NCBI RefSeq assembly: GCF_947496995.1
Contig: NZ_CANMFD010000004.1
Span: 186,001-250,000, forward strand
DNA from: an uncultured Roseibium sp.
GTDB taxonomy: Bacteria; Pseudomonadota; Alphaproteobacteria; Rhizobiales; Stappiaceae
Length of the DNA: 64,000 nt
Direction: 5' to 3'
Shown here: one piece after another, positions 27,281 through 38,795 of the stretch
How the letters are laid out: each line of letters starts with the position of its first letter
Numbering within the stretch: position 1 is the stretch's first letter
The notes under the pieces: model-generated
What the model was told of the DNA's origin: nothing
The model's input: the letters and a program-made list of their open reading frames with translations, nothing else
The model's database searches: none
Made by a program: the position numbers and the translations under genes

Positions 27281-29077
27281 ATGTCAGCTCATCGTATTTC
27301 AGCCCAGGAGACTGGTGTCTTCAGCCTGGCCCCTCCTGGCGTTCCAATGAGCTTCATGCAGGAGAAGCTGGAATACGCGCTTCAGCCTGTGGCCGATATC
27401 GGAACCGGCGTTGTCTATGGCTACGAGGCCCGGCTTCTCAACTTCGATCTGTGCGGCGCAGCCTCGCCCGGCGACCTGTTTGACCGCGCCTGCTCAGAAG
27501 GGTTCCTGCCGCAACTGGAAACCGCACTCCTGCGCAAGGCTCTGGAACAGTTCAGTGGCCTCAACATCGCCCAGGATTCCAAGCTCTACTTCAAGCTGGA
27601 TTCGCGTGACCTCGGCGAGGAGAACGACCCGCGCATGCAACTGGCGGATCAGGTGCGCGAGGCCGGCCTTGAACCGAATCAGATCTGCCTGGAATTTTCC
27701 GAGCGCCACCGTCAGACGTTCGACGACGTCACCCATCATGCCATCAGCCGTCTCAGACAACTCGGGTTCCTGGTCGTACTGGACGATTTCGGACGCGGGT
27801 CTTCCGAGTTGCGCCTTCTGCATGACCTGTCGCCGGACTTCGTCAAGATCGACCGGTTTTTCCTGAACGGCATCGACAGCGATCCGCGGCGCAAACTGTT
27901 CGTCACCACTGTCACCAATCTCGCCCATGTGCTTGGCGCGCGGGTGATCGCCGAGGGCGTGGAAACAGAGCGCGAATTCAAGGCCTGCCGGGACGCGGGA
28001 TGCGACCTTCTCCAGGGCGAATTCGTCGCCAGTCCCATCCGGAACGCCTCGCGGGCAAAGCTCTTTTACGATCATATCCGCCCGGCCGGGTCGGGCCGCA
28101 AGCGGCGCGACGAGCAGGAACGCATCCGCAACGAACTTCTGGCTCTGCCAACCATCCAGTTCGGCGCGTCCATGAACGAACTGCTCGACATGGTCGTGCA
28201 TAACCAGGAAGCCAACGTCGTCCCGGTGCTGGATTCCAACAGGGAACCGCGCGGGCTCATCCACGAGCGCGATCTGAAAGCCTATCTGTACGCGGGCGCT
28301 CCGGAGGACGAGGATACAAGAGCCGCGCTGGACTTCCCGCTTCGTTCCTTTGTCCGGGCCTGCCCGGTCGCCGATATCGATTCCAACGCGGACATGCTCC
28401 TGGTGACCTTTGCCTCTTCGATCAATTCGGACGGCATCATCATCACCGAGAATTTCCGCTATTGCGGTTTTCTCTCAGCAACGTCGCTCCTGAAGATCAT
28501 CCACGAAAAGCGCCTGCAGGAAGCGCAGGACCAGAACCCCCTCACCCGGCTTCCGGGGAACGGCGCCATCATGCGCTTCATCTCGCAGACCGCGGGCAAG
28601 GGATCGAAGGTCCGGCACATGTGTTACCTGGACTTCGACAACTTCAAACCCTTCAACGATACCTACGGCTATCGTCAGGGCGACCGGGCCATCATCCTGT
28701 TCAGCGAGCTTCTGCAGCGCCATATTTCCGGAAAAGGCACCTTTGTGGGGCATCTGGGCGGGGACGACTTTTTCGCCGGCTTCTCGAATACTGACCAGAC
28801 GGATGTCGCTGCAAAACTGCTCACCCTCCAGCGCGCCTTCCGCGTGAATGTGGAAAGCTTCTACGAGCCGGAGCATCGCGAGCAAGGGTATATCGAGGCC
28901 CAGGACCGGTTCGGCACCACCCGCCGGTTTCCACTGCTCCAGTGCTCCATTTCCATATTGACCCTGCCGCGGAACACGACCTTGCATCCGGATCAGCTCA
29001 ACGACGAGATCTGGAACCTGAAACGGGCCGCCAAACGCTCCGATGACGGCCTGGCGGTCAAGTGCCTTGCGGCCTGA
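27281..29077 (+). CDS. EAL-CBS-GGDEF protein, partly degenerate c-di-GMP active sites
   Basis: A 598-residue cyclic-di-GMP protein. The EAL domain (about 25-270) has E-A-R-L (49-52), L-E-F-S-E (137-141), D-D-F-G-R-G (168-173), V-K-I-D, A-E-G-V-E and L-Q-G-E; the usual metal-binding Asn of the N-L/S motif appears replaced (Y-F-K-L-D, 103-107). A CBS-like pair (about 295-405) follows. The C-terminal GGDEF domain has G-G-D-D-F (493-497), an E-to-D change in the signature. It may be a sensor or weak enzyme. No membrane segments. It overlaps murI by 20 bases at the 3' ends. Confidence 0.88.
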   Translation: MSAHRISAQETGVFSLAPPGVPMSFMQEKLEYALQPVADIGTGVVYGYEARLLNFDLCGAASPGDLFDRACSEGFLPQLETALLRKALEQFSGLNIAQDSKLYFKLDSRDLGEENDPRMQLADQVREAGLEPNQICLEFSERHRQTFDDVTHHAISRLRQLGFLVVLDDFGRGSSELRLLHDLSPDFVKIDRFFLNGIDSDPRRKLFVTTVTNLAHVLGARVIAEGVETEREFKACRDAGCDLLQGEFVASPIRNASRAKLFYDHIRPAGSGRKRRDEQERIRNELLALPTIQFGASMNELLDMVVHNQEANVVPVLDSNREPRGLIHERDLKAYLYAGAPEDEDTRAALDFPLRSFVRACPVADIDSNADMLLVTFASSINSDGIIITENFRYCGFLSATSLLKIIHEKRLQEAQDQNPLTRLPGNGAIMRFISQTAGKGSKVRHMCYLDFDNFKPFNDTYGYRQGDRAIILFSELLQRHISGKGTFVGHLGGDDFFAGFSNTDQTDVAAKLLTLQRAFRVNVESFYEPEHREQGYIEAQDRFGTTRRFPLLQCSISILTLPRNTTLHPDQLNDEIWNLKRAAKRSDDGLAVKCLAA

Positions 29078-29900
29078 CGCTCCGGTCATGTGTCAGAACC
29101 AGCCCGAACCCGGCCAGAAGCCTTTCCAGCACCGGGTCCTTTGGTGAGGACGTGAAGACGGCGCTGTCCGGTGCCTGCACCGGTCCTTCCGCCGCCGTAC
29201 TGCCCAGAACCCGCACGAGTTGCCGCGCAATGGCTTCCGCCGGATCCAGCCAGTCGACCGGCCAGGGCGCGATCTTGCGGAAACGGTTGGCCAGCAGCGG
29301 ATAATGCGTGCAGGCCAGCACGACGATATCGGTGCGCTGCCCGTCCCGCTCAACGAAACAGTCCGAGATTTCCGCCAGCAGATCCTCGTCTGAAACCATG
29401 TCGCCGCGCATATGGTGTTCCGCCAGTTCCGCCAGCGTGTCGGACCCCACCAAGCGCACGTGACACTGGCCGGCAAAACTGTCGATCAGGCCCCGTGTGT
29501 AGGCCCGGCGCACTGTGCCCGGAGTTGCCAGGACGGAAATCAGACCTGAGGACGTCCGCTCCGCCGCCGGCTTGATCGCCGGAACCGTGCCGACAAAGGG
29601 CAACTGCGGATGCGCCTTGCGCAAAGCATCGCCGACAAGGGTAAAGGCCGTGTTGCAGGCGATGACGACCGCCTTGGGGCGATGGGCAACAATGAGGTCG
29701 TCGAAAAGCGACAGGAGCCGCGCCTTGAGATCGGCTTCGGGCCACCGCCCGATCGGAAAAGCCGCATCGTCGGCGACATAAAGCAGACGCTCGTAAGGCA
29801 AGAGATAGCGGGCCTCGCGCAGGACCGTCAGGCCGCCAAGCCCGGAATCGAAGAAGAGAACCGGTCCGGCCGGTATCGCGAGTTGCGCCTCATTCTTCAC
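29058..29900 (-). CDS. murI: Glutamate racemase
   Basis: A 280-residue cofactor-independent racemase that supplies D-glutamate for peptidoglycan. The N-terminal [10 protein letters not shown] motif, the first catalytic Cys82 in A-C-N-T-A, and the second cysteine in A-C-T-H-Y-P-L-L near residue 196 are all present. The stretch D-D-A-A-F-P-I-G replaces the usual D-x-x-x-x-P-Y-G, a variant seen in alphaproteobacteria. It overlaps the 3' end of trmJ by 11 bases, so the two are probably one transcript. Confidence 0.95.
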   Translation of the reverse strand: MKNEAQLAIPAGPVLFFDSGLGGLTVLREARYLLPYERLLYVADDAAFPIGRWPEADLKARLLSLFDDLIVAHRPKAVVIACNTAFTLVGDALRKAHPQLPFVGTVPAIKPAAERTSSGLISVLATPGTVRRAYTRGLIDSFAGQCHVRLVGSDTLAELAEHHMRGDMVSDEDLLAEISDCFVERDGQRTDIVVLACTHYPLLANRFRKIAPWPVDWLDPAEAIARQLVRVLGSTAAEGPVQAPDSAVFTSSPKDPVLERLLAGFGLVLTHDRSVRPQGT

Positions 29901-30702
29901 TTTTTTTCCGGCCTCGCTTCTTGGGCGGCCGCGTTGCGCGCTTTTCCAGTGCGGCGACCACGCCGCGCAGCGAGCGCACTTCCTGGTCGGTCAGTTGCGC
30001 CTTCTGGAAGATGTTGCGCAGGGTCAGAACCATATGAGGGCGCCGCTCGGGCGGACGGAAGAAGGTCGCCGCATCCAGGGCGCCTTCGAGATGCTCGAAG
30101 AAGCGAACGATCTCGTCCTTGTTTGCCGGAGGATGCACTTCTTCCGACAACAGAAAGGGCAGCGCGCCGGAAGTTGCCTGCTTGCGCCACTCGTAGGCAC
30201 ACACCAGCACGGCCTGAGCGATGTTCAGGGAGGCGAAATCCGGATCGACAGGCAAAGTGACGATTTCGTCGGCCAGGGCGATCTCGTCATTGTTGAGCCC
30301 CCAGCGTTCCCGCCCGAACAGATACCCCGTGGCGTGCGCGTTTTCACCCAGTTGCACGGATTTGGCCGCGGCTTCGTCCGGCCCGCGCACCGGCTTGGAC
30401 ACCTCGCGCGAGCGTGCGGTCGTCGCGTAGACGAACTGCAGATCGGCAATCGCCGCCTCGACACTGTCGAACACTTGCACGTTATCGATGACATGATCCG
30501 CCCGGGCCGCGGCAGCGCGCGCGCTGTCGCTTGGCCAGCCGTCGCGCGGGTTGACGATCCTGAGGTCGACCAGTCCGAAATTCGCCATGGCCCGCGCCGC
30601 TGTGCCGATGTTCTCGCCAAGCTGCGGCTCGCACAGGATCACCGCCGGCGGTTTCGCCGTCACATTGCGGGCTTCATCCCTGATTTTCACGTTCTTGCTC
30701 AT
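29890..30702 (-). CDS. tRNA/rRNA 2'-O-methyltransferase, TrmJ-like
   Basis: A 270-residue SPOUT methyltransferase of the TrmH/TrmJ group, which methylates the ribose at position 32 of tRNA in the best-known members. The N-terminal [14 protein letters not shown] motif, [14 protein letters not shown] near residue 123, and the knot-forming L-N-I-A-Q-A-V-L-V near 158 are present. The tail is strongly basic. The ATG at 30702 is used; the frame is open upstream but has no family sequence. ttcA, another position-32 modifier, lies 11 kb away. murI overlaps its 3' end. Confidence 0.88.
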   Translation of the reverse strand: MSKNVKIRDEARNVTAKPPAVILCEPQLGENIGTAARAMANFGLVDLRIVNPRDGWPSDSARAAAARADHVIDNVQVFDSVEAAIADLQFVYATTARSREVSKPVRGPDEAAAKSVQLGENAHATGYLFGRERWGLNNDEIALADEIVTLPVDPDFASLNIAQAVLVCAYEWRKQATSGALPFLLSEEVHPPANKDEIVRFFEHLEGALDAATFFRPPERRPHMVLTLRNIFQKAQLTDQEVRSLRGVVAALEKRATRPPKKRGRKKSEE

Positions 30703-30913
30703 AGGGGCGGGATTTAGCGGTTTCTTGGAAAAATGGAAAGCTGGTTGAAACCGTTTTTCCCGGGACCAAAGCGTGACGGGACCCGGCGGCACTTTTCGGA
30801 ACAACAACCGGTAGACAACTTTAACGGGTTGATTCTTTTGAGAAAAATCATGACGGCGAGCGGTGATACGGGTACTAATTGATAAAAATAACAATGAGAA
30901 TCATGAAGTCACC

Positions 30914-31354
30914 ATGCCGATGCCGCAAACCTATTTTCACGCTTCCCTGGATTTCGACGCTTTCCTTCAGGATGTGCGTGACACCTGCATACTGCAGACA
31001 CATCATCAGGCCTACCATACCCTGCGCGCCGTTCTGCACACCTTCCGCGCCCACCTGACCACCTCCCAGGCGCTTGAATTTGCAAACATCCTGCCGGCTG
31101 TCACCCGGGCAATTTTCGTCGAGGACTGGGTCGAGGATTGGCAGCCCGGTGAAACGCCGCCGCCCTTTCCGGACCGCAATTCGCTGACGCGCAAGGTCAA
31201 ATCCGTGCGCCAGGACCATAATATGGCGCCGGACAGCGCGATATCAGATGTCGCCAAAGCCCTGAGACGGTCCTCGGTCGATGAAAGGCAGCTGGATCGC
31301 GTGCTCGCAAGACTGCCGGAAGGCGCGGTCGATTTCTGGACGCCCCGCCTCTGA
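30914..31354 (+). CDS. DUF2267 family protein
   Basis: A 146-residue helical protein. The motif H-Q-A-Y-H-T-L-R-A-V-L-H-T-F-R-A-H-L-T near residue 36 and L-P-A-V-T-R-A-I-F-V-E-D-W near 67 match DUF2267, a small family of unknown function found in many proteobacteria and actinobacteria. The ATG at 30914 is chosen; an in-frame ATG at 30863 would add 17 lysine/asparagine-rich residues. It is divergent from trmJ and followed by the monomeric isocitrate dehydrogenase 195 bases on. Confidence 0.8.
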   Translation: MPMPQTYFHASLDFDAFLQDVRDTCILQTHHQAYHTLRAVLHTFRAHLTTSQALEFANILPAVTRAIFVEDWVEDWQPGETPPPFPDRNSLTRKVKSVRQDHNMAPDSAISDVAKALRRSSVDERQLDRVLARLPEGAVDFWTPRL

Positions 31355-31453
31355 ACCCCGCCCTCGGGCTTCCTTCCGATTGCCTTTTCCTCAGCCTTTG
31401 CTAGAACTCCCCGGGACAGGCCGTCTCCGCCTTCCGGAGGGCTGGCAATTGAT

Positions 31454-31473
31454 TGCGTACAATTGTATACGCA
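31454..31473. promoter_or_regulatory. Palindromic element before the monomeric isocitrate dehydrogenase
   Basis: TGCGTACAATTGTATACGCA is a near-palindrome (one base short in the left arm). Its inner AATTGTATAC (31461-31470) recurs about the same distance upstream of icd (38694-38703). It lies about 80 bases before the ATG. Likely an operator for a dimeric regulator; GntR-type sites look like this. Confidence 0.5.
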
Positions 31474-31533
31474 TTTCGAAATTCCATCGGAGCACGCGAT
31501 TTCCGCTCCACAGGATAACGTACCTAACGCTAA

Positions 31534-33765
<2,232 letters not shown>

Positions 33766-33788
33766 TCCGCCAAAAGATAGCAAACGAC

Positions 33789-33815
33789 AAAAGGGCGGCC
33801 CAGGGGCCGCCCTTT
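33789..33815 (+). terminator. Rho-independent terminator after the monomeric isocitrate dehydrogenase
   Basis: AAAAGGGCGGCC pairs with GGCCGCCCTTT around a short loop, 23 bases past the stop. A near-identical hairpin (35352-35378) ends cbiM on the other side of the IS element. Confidence 0.8.
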
Positions 33816-33979
33816 ACACTTCTGAGACAGGCAATCTTCCCGCTCGTCCTCCCTCACCTGCCCAAAAACATTTCTTCTTCGTCAAACCATGGCTTGACCA
33901 TGGCATCCACGCCGCTTCGTTGCCACGCAGGGCAGCCTGTCCTGACCGGATGTCACGGCATGGATTGCAGGGGCAAGCC

Positions 33980-35250
33980 CACTGCTGTCCGGTTTAAATT
34001 GGATTAAGGTTTAGGGTCATCTGCCTTGTGTCTGTTTCCGGTGGTGGTTTGTGAGTGTTTAGTGCGTTGATTGTGCGTCGATGCATGAGGTTGAGGCGAA
34101 CAAGGCGTGCGAAGGCGAGTGGTTGCTTGACTGCGGTCTGGGTCGCCTGAGCGGCTCTCAGCAGGATATAGGCGATCAAGGCGATGAAGATCTGGATGCG
34201 TACGGCATTCTCGGACGTTCCGAGGAAATGCCGGATCTTCAGGTTCTGCTTGATCCACTTGAAGAACAGCTCGATTTGCCAGCGTTGTTTGTAGAGATCG
34301 GCGATTTCGTCGGCCGGTGCGTCCAGGTCGTTGGTGACAAGCCGGATGGTTTTGCCTGTTGAGATCCGTACGGTGATCTCACGGACGGGATCGTCGAAGG
34401 GATTGCGGCGCGACCGGGCCAAGCGCTGTGGGAGCAACCCGATGCGGTCGGAAAGGATGTTGCTGCTTGCGGGCACATCCCGTTCTGCGCTGACCTGAAG
34501 GTTTGTGTTGGTCTTCAACCGGGAAACGAACCGGCATCCATTCGCGTCGAGCTTCTTCCACCAAGCGTAATCGTAATAGCCGAGATCGAACACATAGGTC
34601 ATCCCCGGCTCGATCTCCATGTCTTTGGCAGGGAGAACATCGTGAACCCTTTGACCGGTTACAGTGGTCTCCAGCGCGGTGTCAGCATACGGATCGTAAG
34701 TGACATGCAGCTTGATGGCCCGATGGCCGCTTACTGTATCGGCCCAACCTGTCCCGGCCGAAGACAAGCGGATCCGACTGGCATCGAGGATGCGCACGGC
34801 ATCTGCCAGGTGCCTGCGTGTTCGCCGACTGGCGGCAGCAGCCATAAAGGCGAAGAGCTCAGCATAGAGTGCGGCCGGCCGCCGGGCATTGGCGTCAGCC
34901 AGTGTCGTCCTGGCCACGCAGTTGCCACCCGCATGATAAAGCCGGGCGGATTGGCTCATCAGACCGGTCTCAATCTCCCTGAGGCTCTGCGCGCCTGCAA
35001 GCTGGCCGAACAAAAGGGCCAGAAACTGGGTCTTCGTCGTCAAACGGCGGACGCGGTGGTCCGCTTTATGCTCATCCACAAGGCGATTGAACTCGCCCCA
35101 AGGAACATGCTTCAGCACTTGATGAAAAACGCTATTGTGATGGCGCATGACATTGATCCTCTGTTCGTGTCTCAAACGCGGCCAAACGTCTGAAGCCGAG
35201 TAGAATCAATGTCATGCGCTCTGTCTAGATTTTTAAACCGGACAGCAGTG
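33980..35250 (-). mobile_element. IS4-family insertion sequence, complete
   Basis: A 1271-base element. The terminal inverted repeats CACTGCTGTCCGGTTTAAA are exact for 19 bases at both ends. It is flanked by a perfect 9-bp direct repeat, GGGCAAGCC (33971-33979 and 35251-35259), the target duplication. A single transposase runs the full length, and its stop codon lies inside the left inverted repeat. With matching ends, an intact gene and an exact target duplication it looks recent and may still move. Confidence 0.93.
33994..35175 (-). CDS. IS4 family transposase (DUF4372 N-terminal domain)
   Basis: A transposase of up to 393 residues. The N-terminal segment (F-H-Q-V-L-K-H-V-P-W, then Q-F-L-A-L-L-F-G-Q-L-A-G-A-Q-S-L-R-E-I-E) is the DUF4372 domain. 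The DDE core shows D-A-S near residue 130, D-L-G-Y-Y-D-Y near 197 and the Y-R/K-x-R-W-Q-I-E-L-F-F-K-W-I-K motif near 295-310 with the glutamate. A second ATG at 35148 is the more likely start because it opens directly into the family sequence. Intact, with no frameshift. Confidence 0.92.
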   Translation of the reverse strand: MRHEQRINVMRHHNSVFHQVLKHVPWGEFNRLVDEHKADHRVRRLTTKTQFLALLFGQLAGAQSLREIETGLMSQSARLYHAGGNCVARTTLADANARRPAALYAELFAFMAAAASRRTRRHLADAVRILDASRIRLSSAGTGWADTVSGHRAIKLHVTYDPYADTALETTVTGQRVHDVLPAKDMEIEPGMTYVFDLGYYDYAWWKKLDANGCRFVSRLKTNTNLQVSAERDVPASSNILSDRIGLLPQRLARSRRNPFDDPVREITVRISTGKTIRLVTNDLDAPADEIADLYKQRWQIELFFKWIKQNLKIRHFLGTSENAVRIQIFIALIAYILLRAAQATQTAVKQPLAFARLVRLNLMHRRTINALNTHKPPPETDTRQMTLNLNPI

Positions 35251-35351
35251 GGGCAAGCCCTGCAATGACGAAGCGCTTTCGAGAATTACAGTCCTCAAGT
35301 CAGCACTGCGCTCAACAGAGTTGATGGCGACTTGAAGGTTTGTCATCAAAC

Positions 35352-35378
35352 AAAAGGGCGGCTCGATGGCCGCCCTTT
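35352..35378 (-). terminator. Terminator after cbiM
   Basis: AAAAGGGCGGC and GCCGCCCTTT pair around a short loop. Read on the minus strand it follows the cbiM stop by 26 bases and ends in TTTTG. Confidence 0.75.
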
Positions 35379-35403
35379 CCGGTATCAGTAAAAGTGTTGC
35401 GCC

Positions 35404-36084
35404 TTAAGCGGCTGCCTCGTGCAGGCGGCTGTTGAAAGCGATGTTCCTGGTGAACGGCGCCAGCGTCTTGGCTGCGGCCAGAACGGCAAGGTCCGCCAGC
35501 GGCTCGCCGATAACAACCAGCATGTAGGCCGCACCGAAGGATCCGATCGAGACCATGTTTTCCGCACCGAAGCCCTGGCCGTAGAAAGCCCAGAACGCCA
35601 CCCAGGCAACGATGCCGCCCTGGTAGGTGGTGGAAAGGGCCAGGGCCTGGGCGTAGGTCACGTCCACATAGGCGGTCTTCTGCGCAATCAGCTTTTTCGC
35701 AACGACGCCAACGGCCCAGAGCGGCACGATCAACGTGGTGACGTTCATGCCGTATTGCGGCAGGTCGAACGGTGCGAACAGCATGCCCTGCAGCAGCAGG
35801 CCCAAGGCAAGACCGATGGCGGCCGGTCCGGCTCCGAACATCAGGAACAGCGTCGAGCCGAGGACGAAGTGTACTTCCGAAACGCCAACCGGATAATGCG
35901 GCAGCAGTTCGAAGAAGGAGAACACCAGAAGCGTGGTGATGAGCGAGCGCACGGCGAGGCTTGCCACGCCGCTCTTGCGGATGGTGTCGAGCGCCAGTTT
36001 GCCCAGAAGGCCGAAGGATGCCGCGGCCGTGCCGTAGCTGAGAACGATTTTGGCGCCGTCAACGATGCCGGGTTCGATATGCAT
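35404..36084 (-). CDS. Cobalt/nickel ECF transporter S component, CbiM-like, solitary
   Basis: A 226-residue membrane protein with about six helices. It begins M-H-I-E-P-G: the N-terminal Met-His that coordinates Co2+ or Ni2+ in CbiM/NikM proteins, which also fixes the ATG at 36084. A full cobalamin riboswitch lies just upstream, so the gene is repressed when B12 is plentiful and the likely substrate is Co2+. No cbiN, cbiQ or cbiO is seen; downstream are its terminator and the IS-split repeat. Solitary CbiM forms may use ECF partners elsewhere or work differently. Confidence 0.85.
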   Translation of the reverse strand: MHIEPGIVDGAKIVLSYGTAAASFGLLGKLALDTIRKSGVASLAVRSLITTLLVFSFFELLPHYPVGVSEVHFVLGSTLFLMFGAGPAAIGLALGLLLQGMLFAPFDLPQYGMNVTTLIVPLWAVGVVAKKLIAQKTAYVDVTYAQALALSTTYQGGIVAWVAFWAFYGQGFGAENMVSIGSFGAAYMLVVIGEPLADLAVLAAAKTLAPFTRNIAFNSRLHEAAA

Positions 36085-36154
36085 GTCTTGTCTCCTTTGC
36101 GCACCCTCCGTGCGCGAACAGGGTTTCTGATTGGCTTTTCGCAAAAAACCGTCG

Positions 36155-36338
36155 GATGGCAGGTCTCCTGGCTCACGGGTCTCAGCTCCGCCCGCCTTCC
36201 CGGCCAAAAGGCCAGTGGCTGAAGGGCATCGCTCACCGCTTACAGTTGCGGGGGCAGCCACGGTATTGGTCCCTGTTGGGTACGCCGCACCGTGTTCCCA
36301 TTTCATCCGCCGTCACGCTTGTTCAGGCAGAACCATCT
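36155..36338 (-). ncRNA. Cobalamin (AdoCbl) riboswitch
   Basis: On the minus strand the conserved order is visible: GGTTC, GATGAAATGGGAACACGGTG, the CTGCCCCCGCAACTGTAAGC core, CCACTGG, GGGAAGG, then the B12 box AGCCAGGAGACCTGCC (36158-36173), which is a perfect match. It ends about 70 bases before the CbiM start. The boundaries are estimated from the conserved blocks. It should switch off CbiM expression when cobalamin binds. Confidence 0.95.
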
Positions 36339-36419
36339 CACCGGGTAGATTTGCAGCGATTGCCGAAGGACTGCAAGCGAATTCTCGTCGTTTGCCGTCG
36401 TGGGGTGTCCGTCGTCCGA

Positions 36420-37817
36420 TTATGTCAACCGGCCGCCCTGCGATTTCATCGCAAGGACGGCAGTAAGCGTCAGGAGAAGAAAGACCCCGGCCGGATAGAG
36501 CAACGCCGCCCGCGCCGCCGCCAGATAGGCGGACGGGGACGAGGATGCTCCGAGAACGTAAAAGAAAATCTGCCCCTGCAAAGCGATCCCGAGGGCAATG
36601 CCAATCTGCTGGAAGGCCTGCAGCACGCCCGACCCTGCCCCCGCATCCGGACCGGAGACGCGCGCGAGAATACTCTGGAACAGGGCAGCGATGGCCACTC
36701 CGGTGCCAAGTCCGACAGTCAACAGCGGCAGAAGAAAGTCTCCCCCGGCCAGCAGCGTGCCAACGGTTGCAAGCCGTACGGACACCATGCCCAGGAACAG
36801 AATGAAAATGCCGATAGCGACCCGCTGACCGGGCGTGCGGCCGCCGAGCCGGGCGCTCAGATAGGATCCGATCATCACACCCACCGGATGCGGTGCAAGA
36901 GCTATCCCGGCCGCGAGAGGCGACAGGCCGAGGCCGGATTGCAGGAAGATCGCAAGAACGAAAAACACACCGGCCAGTCCCGAAAAGAAAGCGCAGACGG
37001 TCGCCAGCCCGTAAACGAACATCCGGTCCGACAGGAGAACGGTCGGCAAAAGCTGCGCCAGGCCCGCCGCCGCCCGGCGCGCCTGCAGCTTCAGGAACAG
37101 GCCTCCCAGACCCGCCGAAAGGGCCATAAGCGCAAAGCACCACAGCGGCCAGCCGAACTGGCGTCCCTCGACCAGAGGGAAAACAAAACCGGCGATCGCC
37201 ATCGCGAACAGGATCGTGCCGGCCCAGTCGGAGGTGACACGCTCCCCTGCACGGATCTTCGGGACGAACCGCCAGGCTCCATAAAGCGAGAACATACCGA
37301 CCGGGATATTTATCAGGAAGATAGGCCGCCAGCCGAGCCCGGCGATATCGGCCGATACGATCACGCCGCCGACCAGCGGCCCCGCCACCGCTCCGAGCGC
37401 ACTTATCGTCCCGAAAAGGGCGATGGCTTTGCCTCGCTCCTCTTCGGGAAAGATCACACGCATGATAGCAAGCACCTGCGGCACCATCATCGCGGCAGCT
37501 ACCCCTTGGACGGCACGGCTGACGACGAGGCTACCGATATCCGGAGCAAGTCCACAGGCAAGCGAACTCAGGCTGAAACCGGCAACGCCCCACATGAATA
37601 CCCGCTCGCGGCCGATCACATCGCCAAACCGGCCGAAGGGCAGAAGCCCCGCAGCAAATGTGAGGACATAGATGACGAGCACCCATTCCAGGTCTGTCGC
37701 GGAAGCGTCAAGCCCCTCCCGGATCGAGGGAAGCGCGAGATTGACGGCACTCACATCCAGAATATTCATGAACATGGCGAGATAAAGCGCGGCCAGGACC
37801 GCCCGGCGCCTCTGCAT
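36420..37817 (-). CDS. MFS drug/solute transporter, DHA2 (EmrB-like)
   Basis: A 465-residue, 14-helix-type transporter from the ATG at 37817, which has AGGTGAGGGG directly upstream; longer starts at 37847 and 37877 are possible. The motif C region and A motif (G-R-F-G-D-V-I-G-R-E-R-V near residue 63) and the first-helix D in N-I-L-D-V-S-A-V-N-L-A-L-P match the EmrB/QacA subfamily of drug:H+ antiporters. It is divergent from an Rrf2 regulator, with a dyad between the two. The exported compound is unknown. Confidence 0.9.
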   Translation of the reverse strand: MQRRRAVLAALYLAMFMNILDVSAVNLALPSIREGLDASATDLEWVLVIYVLTFAAGLLPFGRFGDVIGRERVFMWGVAGFSLSSLACGLAPDIGSLVVSRAVQGVAAAMMVPQVLAIMRVIFPEEERGKAIALFGTISALGAVAGPLVGGVIVSADIAGLGWRPIFLINIPVGMFSLYGAWRFVPKIRAGERVTSDWAGTILFAMAIAGFVFPLVEGRQFGWPLWCFALMALSAGLGGLFLKLQARRAAAGLAQLLPTVLLSDRMFVYGLATVCAFFSGLAGVFFVLAIFLQSGLGLSPLAAGIALAPHPVGVMIGSYLSARLGGRTPGQRVAIGIFILFLGMVSVRLATVGTLLAGGDFLLPLLTVGLGTGVAIAALFQSILARVSGPDAGAGSGVLQAFQQIGIALGIALQGQIFFYVLGASSSPSAYLAAARAALLYPAGVFLLLTLTAVLAMKSQGGRLT

Positions 37818-37885
37818 CCCCTCACCTTTTTTCGCAACCGCTGGCATCGTTCCGGCGACTCCCTTATCGAAAATCAAAGCATTTC

Positions 37886-37902
37886 GTTACTTATAAAGTA
37901 AC
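37886..37902. promoter_or_regulatory. Operator-like dyad between the MFS and Rrf2 genes
   Basis: GTTACT (37886-37891), TATAA, AGTAAC (37897-37902) is a perfect 6-bp dyad in the A/T-rich 171-base divergent gap. TGTAACG at about 37937 may be a further half-site. The natural candidate is the Rrf2 protein. Confidence 0.55.
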
Positions 37903-37988
37903 AAATTTTTATCTGTCAATCTTTTGTATCTCTGTTTGTAACGTGAGCGGACATACCTTATCCTCGCGGCAACAGCGGAGATCAGAAA

Positions 37989-38459
37989 ATGCGCACCGAC
38001 AGCCGTCTGCCGCGCGTGCTTCACGTGCTTTTGCATCTGGAGCAAGCGGAAGAGCCGTTAACGTCAGAGCAGATCGGAAAGATGCTCAACACCAACCCGT
38101 CGCTGGTCCGGCGGACAATGGCAGGCATGCGTGAGGTGGGTTTCGTCGGCTCCACAAGGGGGCATGGCGGCGGCTGGGTTCTGGAAAGGCCGCTGAACGA
38201 AATTGCCCTTGCCGATGTCTACGCCGCCCTCGGCTCCCCTGAGCTTTTCTCCCTCGGCCGCTCGGCTGACGCCCCCACCTGCTTGCTGGAACGCGCAGCC
38301 AACCTGGCCACCGGCAAGGCCCTCGAGGCCGCGCGGGAAACCTTCCAAGCCGAGCTCGAACGGGTGACGGTCGCCGATCTTGTGAGGCCGCATGCGCAGG
38401 AGATCCGGGAGCATCAGGAGAAGAGAACCGGCAAGGTTCCCCAAATGGGTGATCAATGA
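37989..38459 (+). CDS. Rrf2 family transcriptional regulator
   Basis: A 156-residue winged-helix regulator. The N-terminal HTH has S-E-Q-I-G-K-M-L-N-T-N-P-S-L-V-R-R-T-M near residue 26 and the wing G-S-T-R-G-H-G-G-G-W-V-L near 54. Only one cysteine is seen (T-C-L-L-E-R), not the three needed for an Fe-S cluster, so it is probably not of the IscR/NsrR kind; it resembles the YwnA-like members that sense other compounds. It is divergent from the MFS pump, its likely target. Confidence 0.88.
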   Translation: MRTDSRLPRVLHVLLHLEQAEEPLTSEQIGKMLNTNPSLVRRTMAGMREVGFVGSTRGHGGGWVLERPLNEIALADVYAALGSPELFSLGRSADAPTCLLERAANLATGKALEAARETFQAELERVTVADLVRPHAQEIREHQEKRTGKVPQMGDQ

Positions 38460-38795
38460 GAAATCCCATCCGGTCCTCTTCGTCAAACCGGACAAATCCA
38501 GCCCTTGCTGCACGCAGGTCCGGAAGGACGTCGCAAAAGTTCGATGCTTCCGTGTTCAAATGCCGTTCAAGCAAATGCAGCAACCGGAGAAACTGCATGA
38601 TGGATCAAATTTCGAGCCCACGGAAGAATTCAGGCTTGATGCTCTCTGTTCACCGGGAACTCCGGCAGATCCACCCCTTGTCTACCTCATTATAATTGTA
38701 TACAAGCGCACACAATTATAATCTGCTAAAGCACCTCTTCAGAGACATGCGTCTGCACCACCCCATCTTCTAAAAAAACGCGAGGCCGAGTTTCC
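38460..38795. other. Gene-free region before icd
   Basis: 336 bases with no supported gene. The distal part contains the inverted repeat and TTGTATACAA element described separately. The rest shows no coding bias I can support. Confidence 0.5.
38691..38720. promoter_or_regulatory. Palindromic element before icd
   Basis: TATAATTGT (38691-38699) and its exact reverse complement ACAATTATA (38712-38720) are separated by 12 bases. Inside lies the perfect palindrome TTGTATACAA (38696-38705), a GntR-like site. AATTGTATAC (38694-38703) is shared with the monomeric isocitrate dehydrogenase upstream region. Distance to the ATG is about 75-105 bases. Confidence 0.55.

Larger units (their letters stand above)
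33861..35320. repeat. Interspersed repeat, copy B, split by an IS element
   Basis: 33861-33979 together with 35260-35320 form one repeat in the opposite orientation to copy A (13775-13970). Rejoined, its reverse complement has CTCTGTTGAGCGCAGTGCTGA, TGCAGGGCTTG...CCTGCAATCCATGCCG, GCGTGGATGCCATGGTC and AAGAAGAA in the same order. The IS element sits inside with a 9-bp duplication, so it arrived after the repeat. No gene of the repeat itself is seen. Confidence 0.7.

Noticed and set aside
30860..30915. A/T-rich run before the DUF2267 gene resembling a Fur box
   Set aside because: Only part of the GATAAT pattern is present and the gene has no iron link.
33832..33975. Possible short genes in the left part of the IS-split repeat
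   Set aside because: The sequence matches the non-coding repeat found at 13.8 kb.
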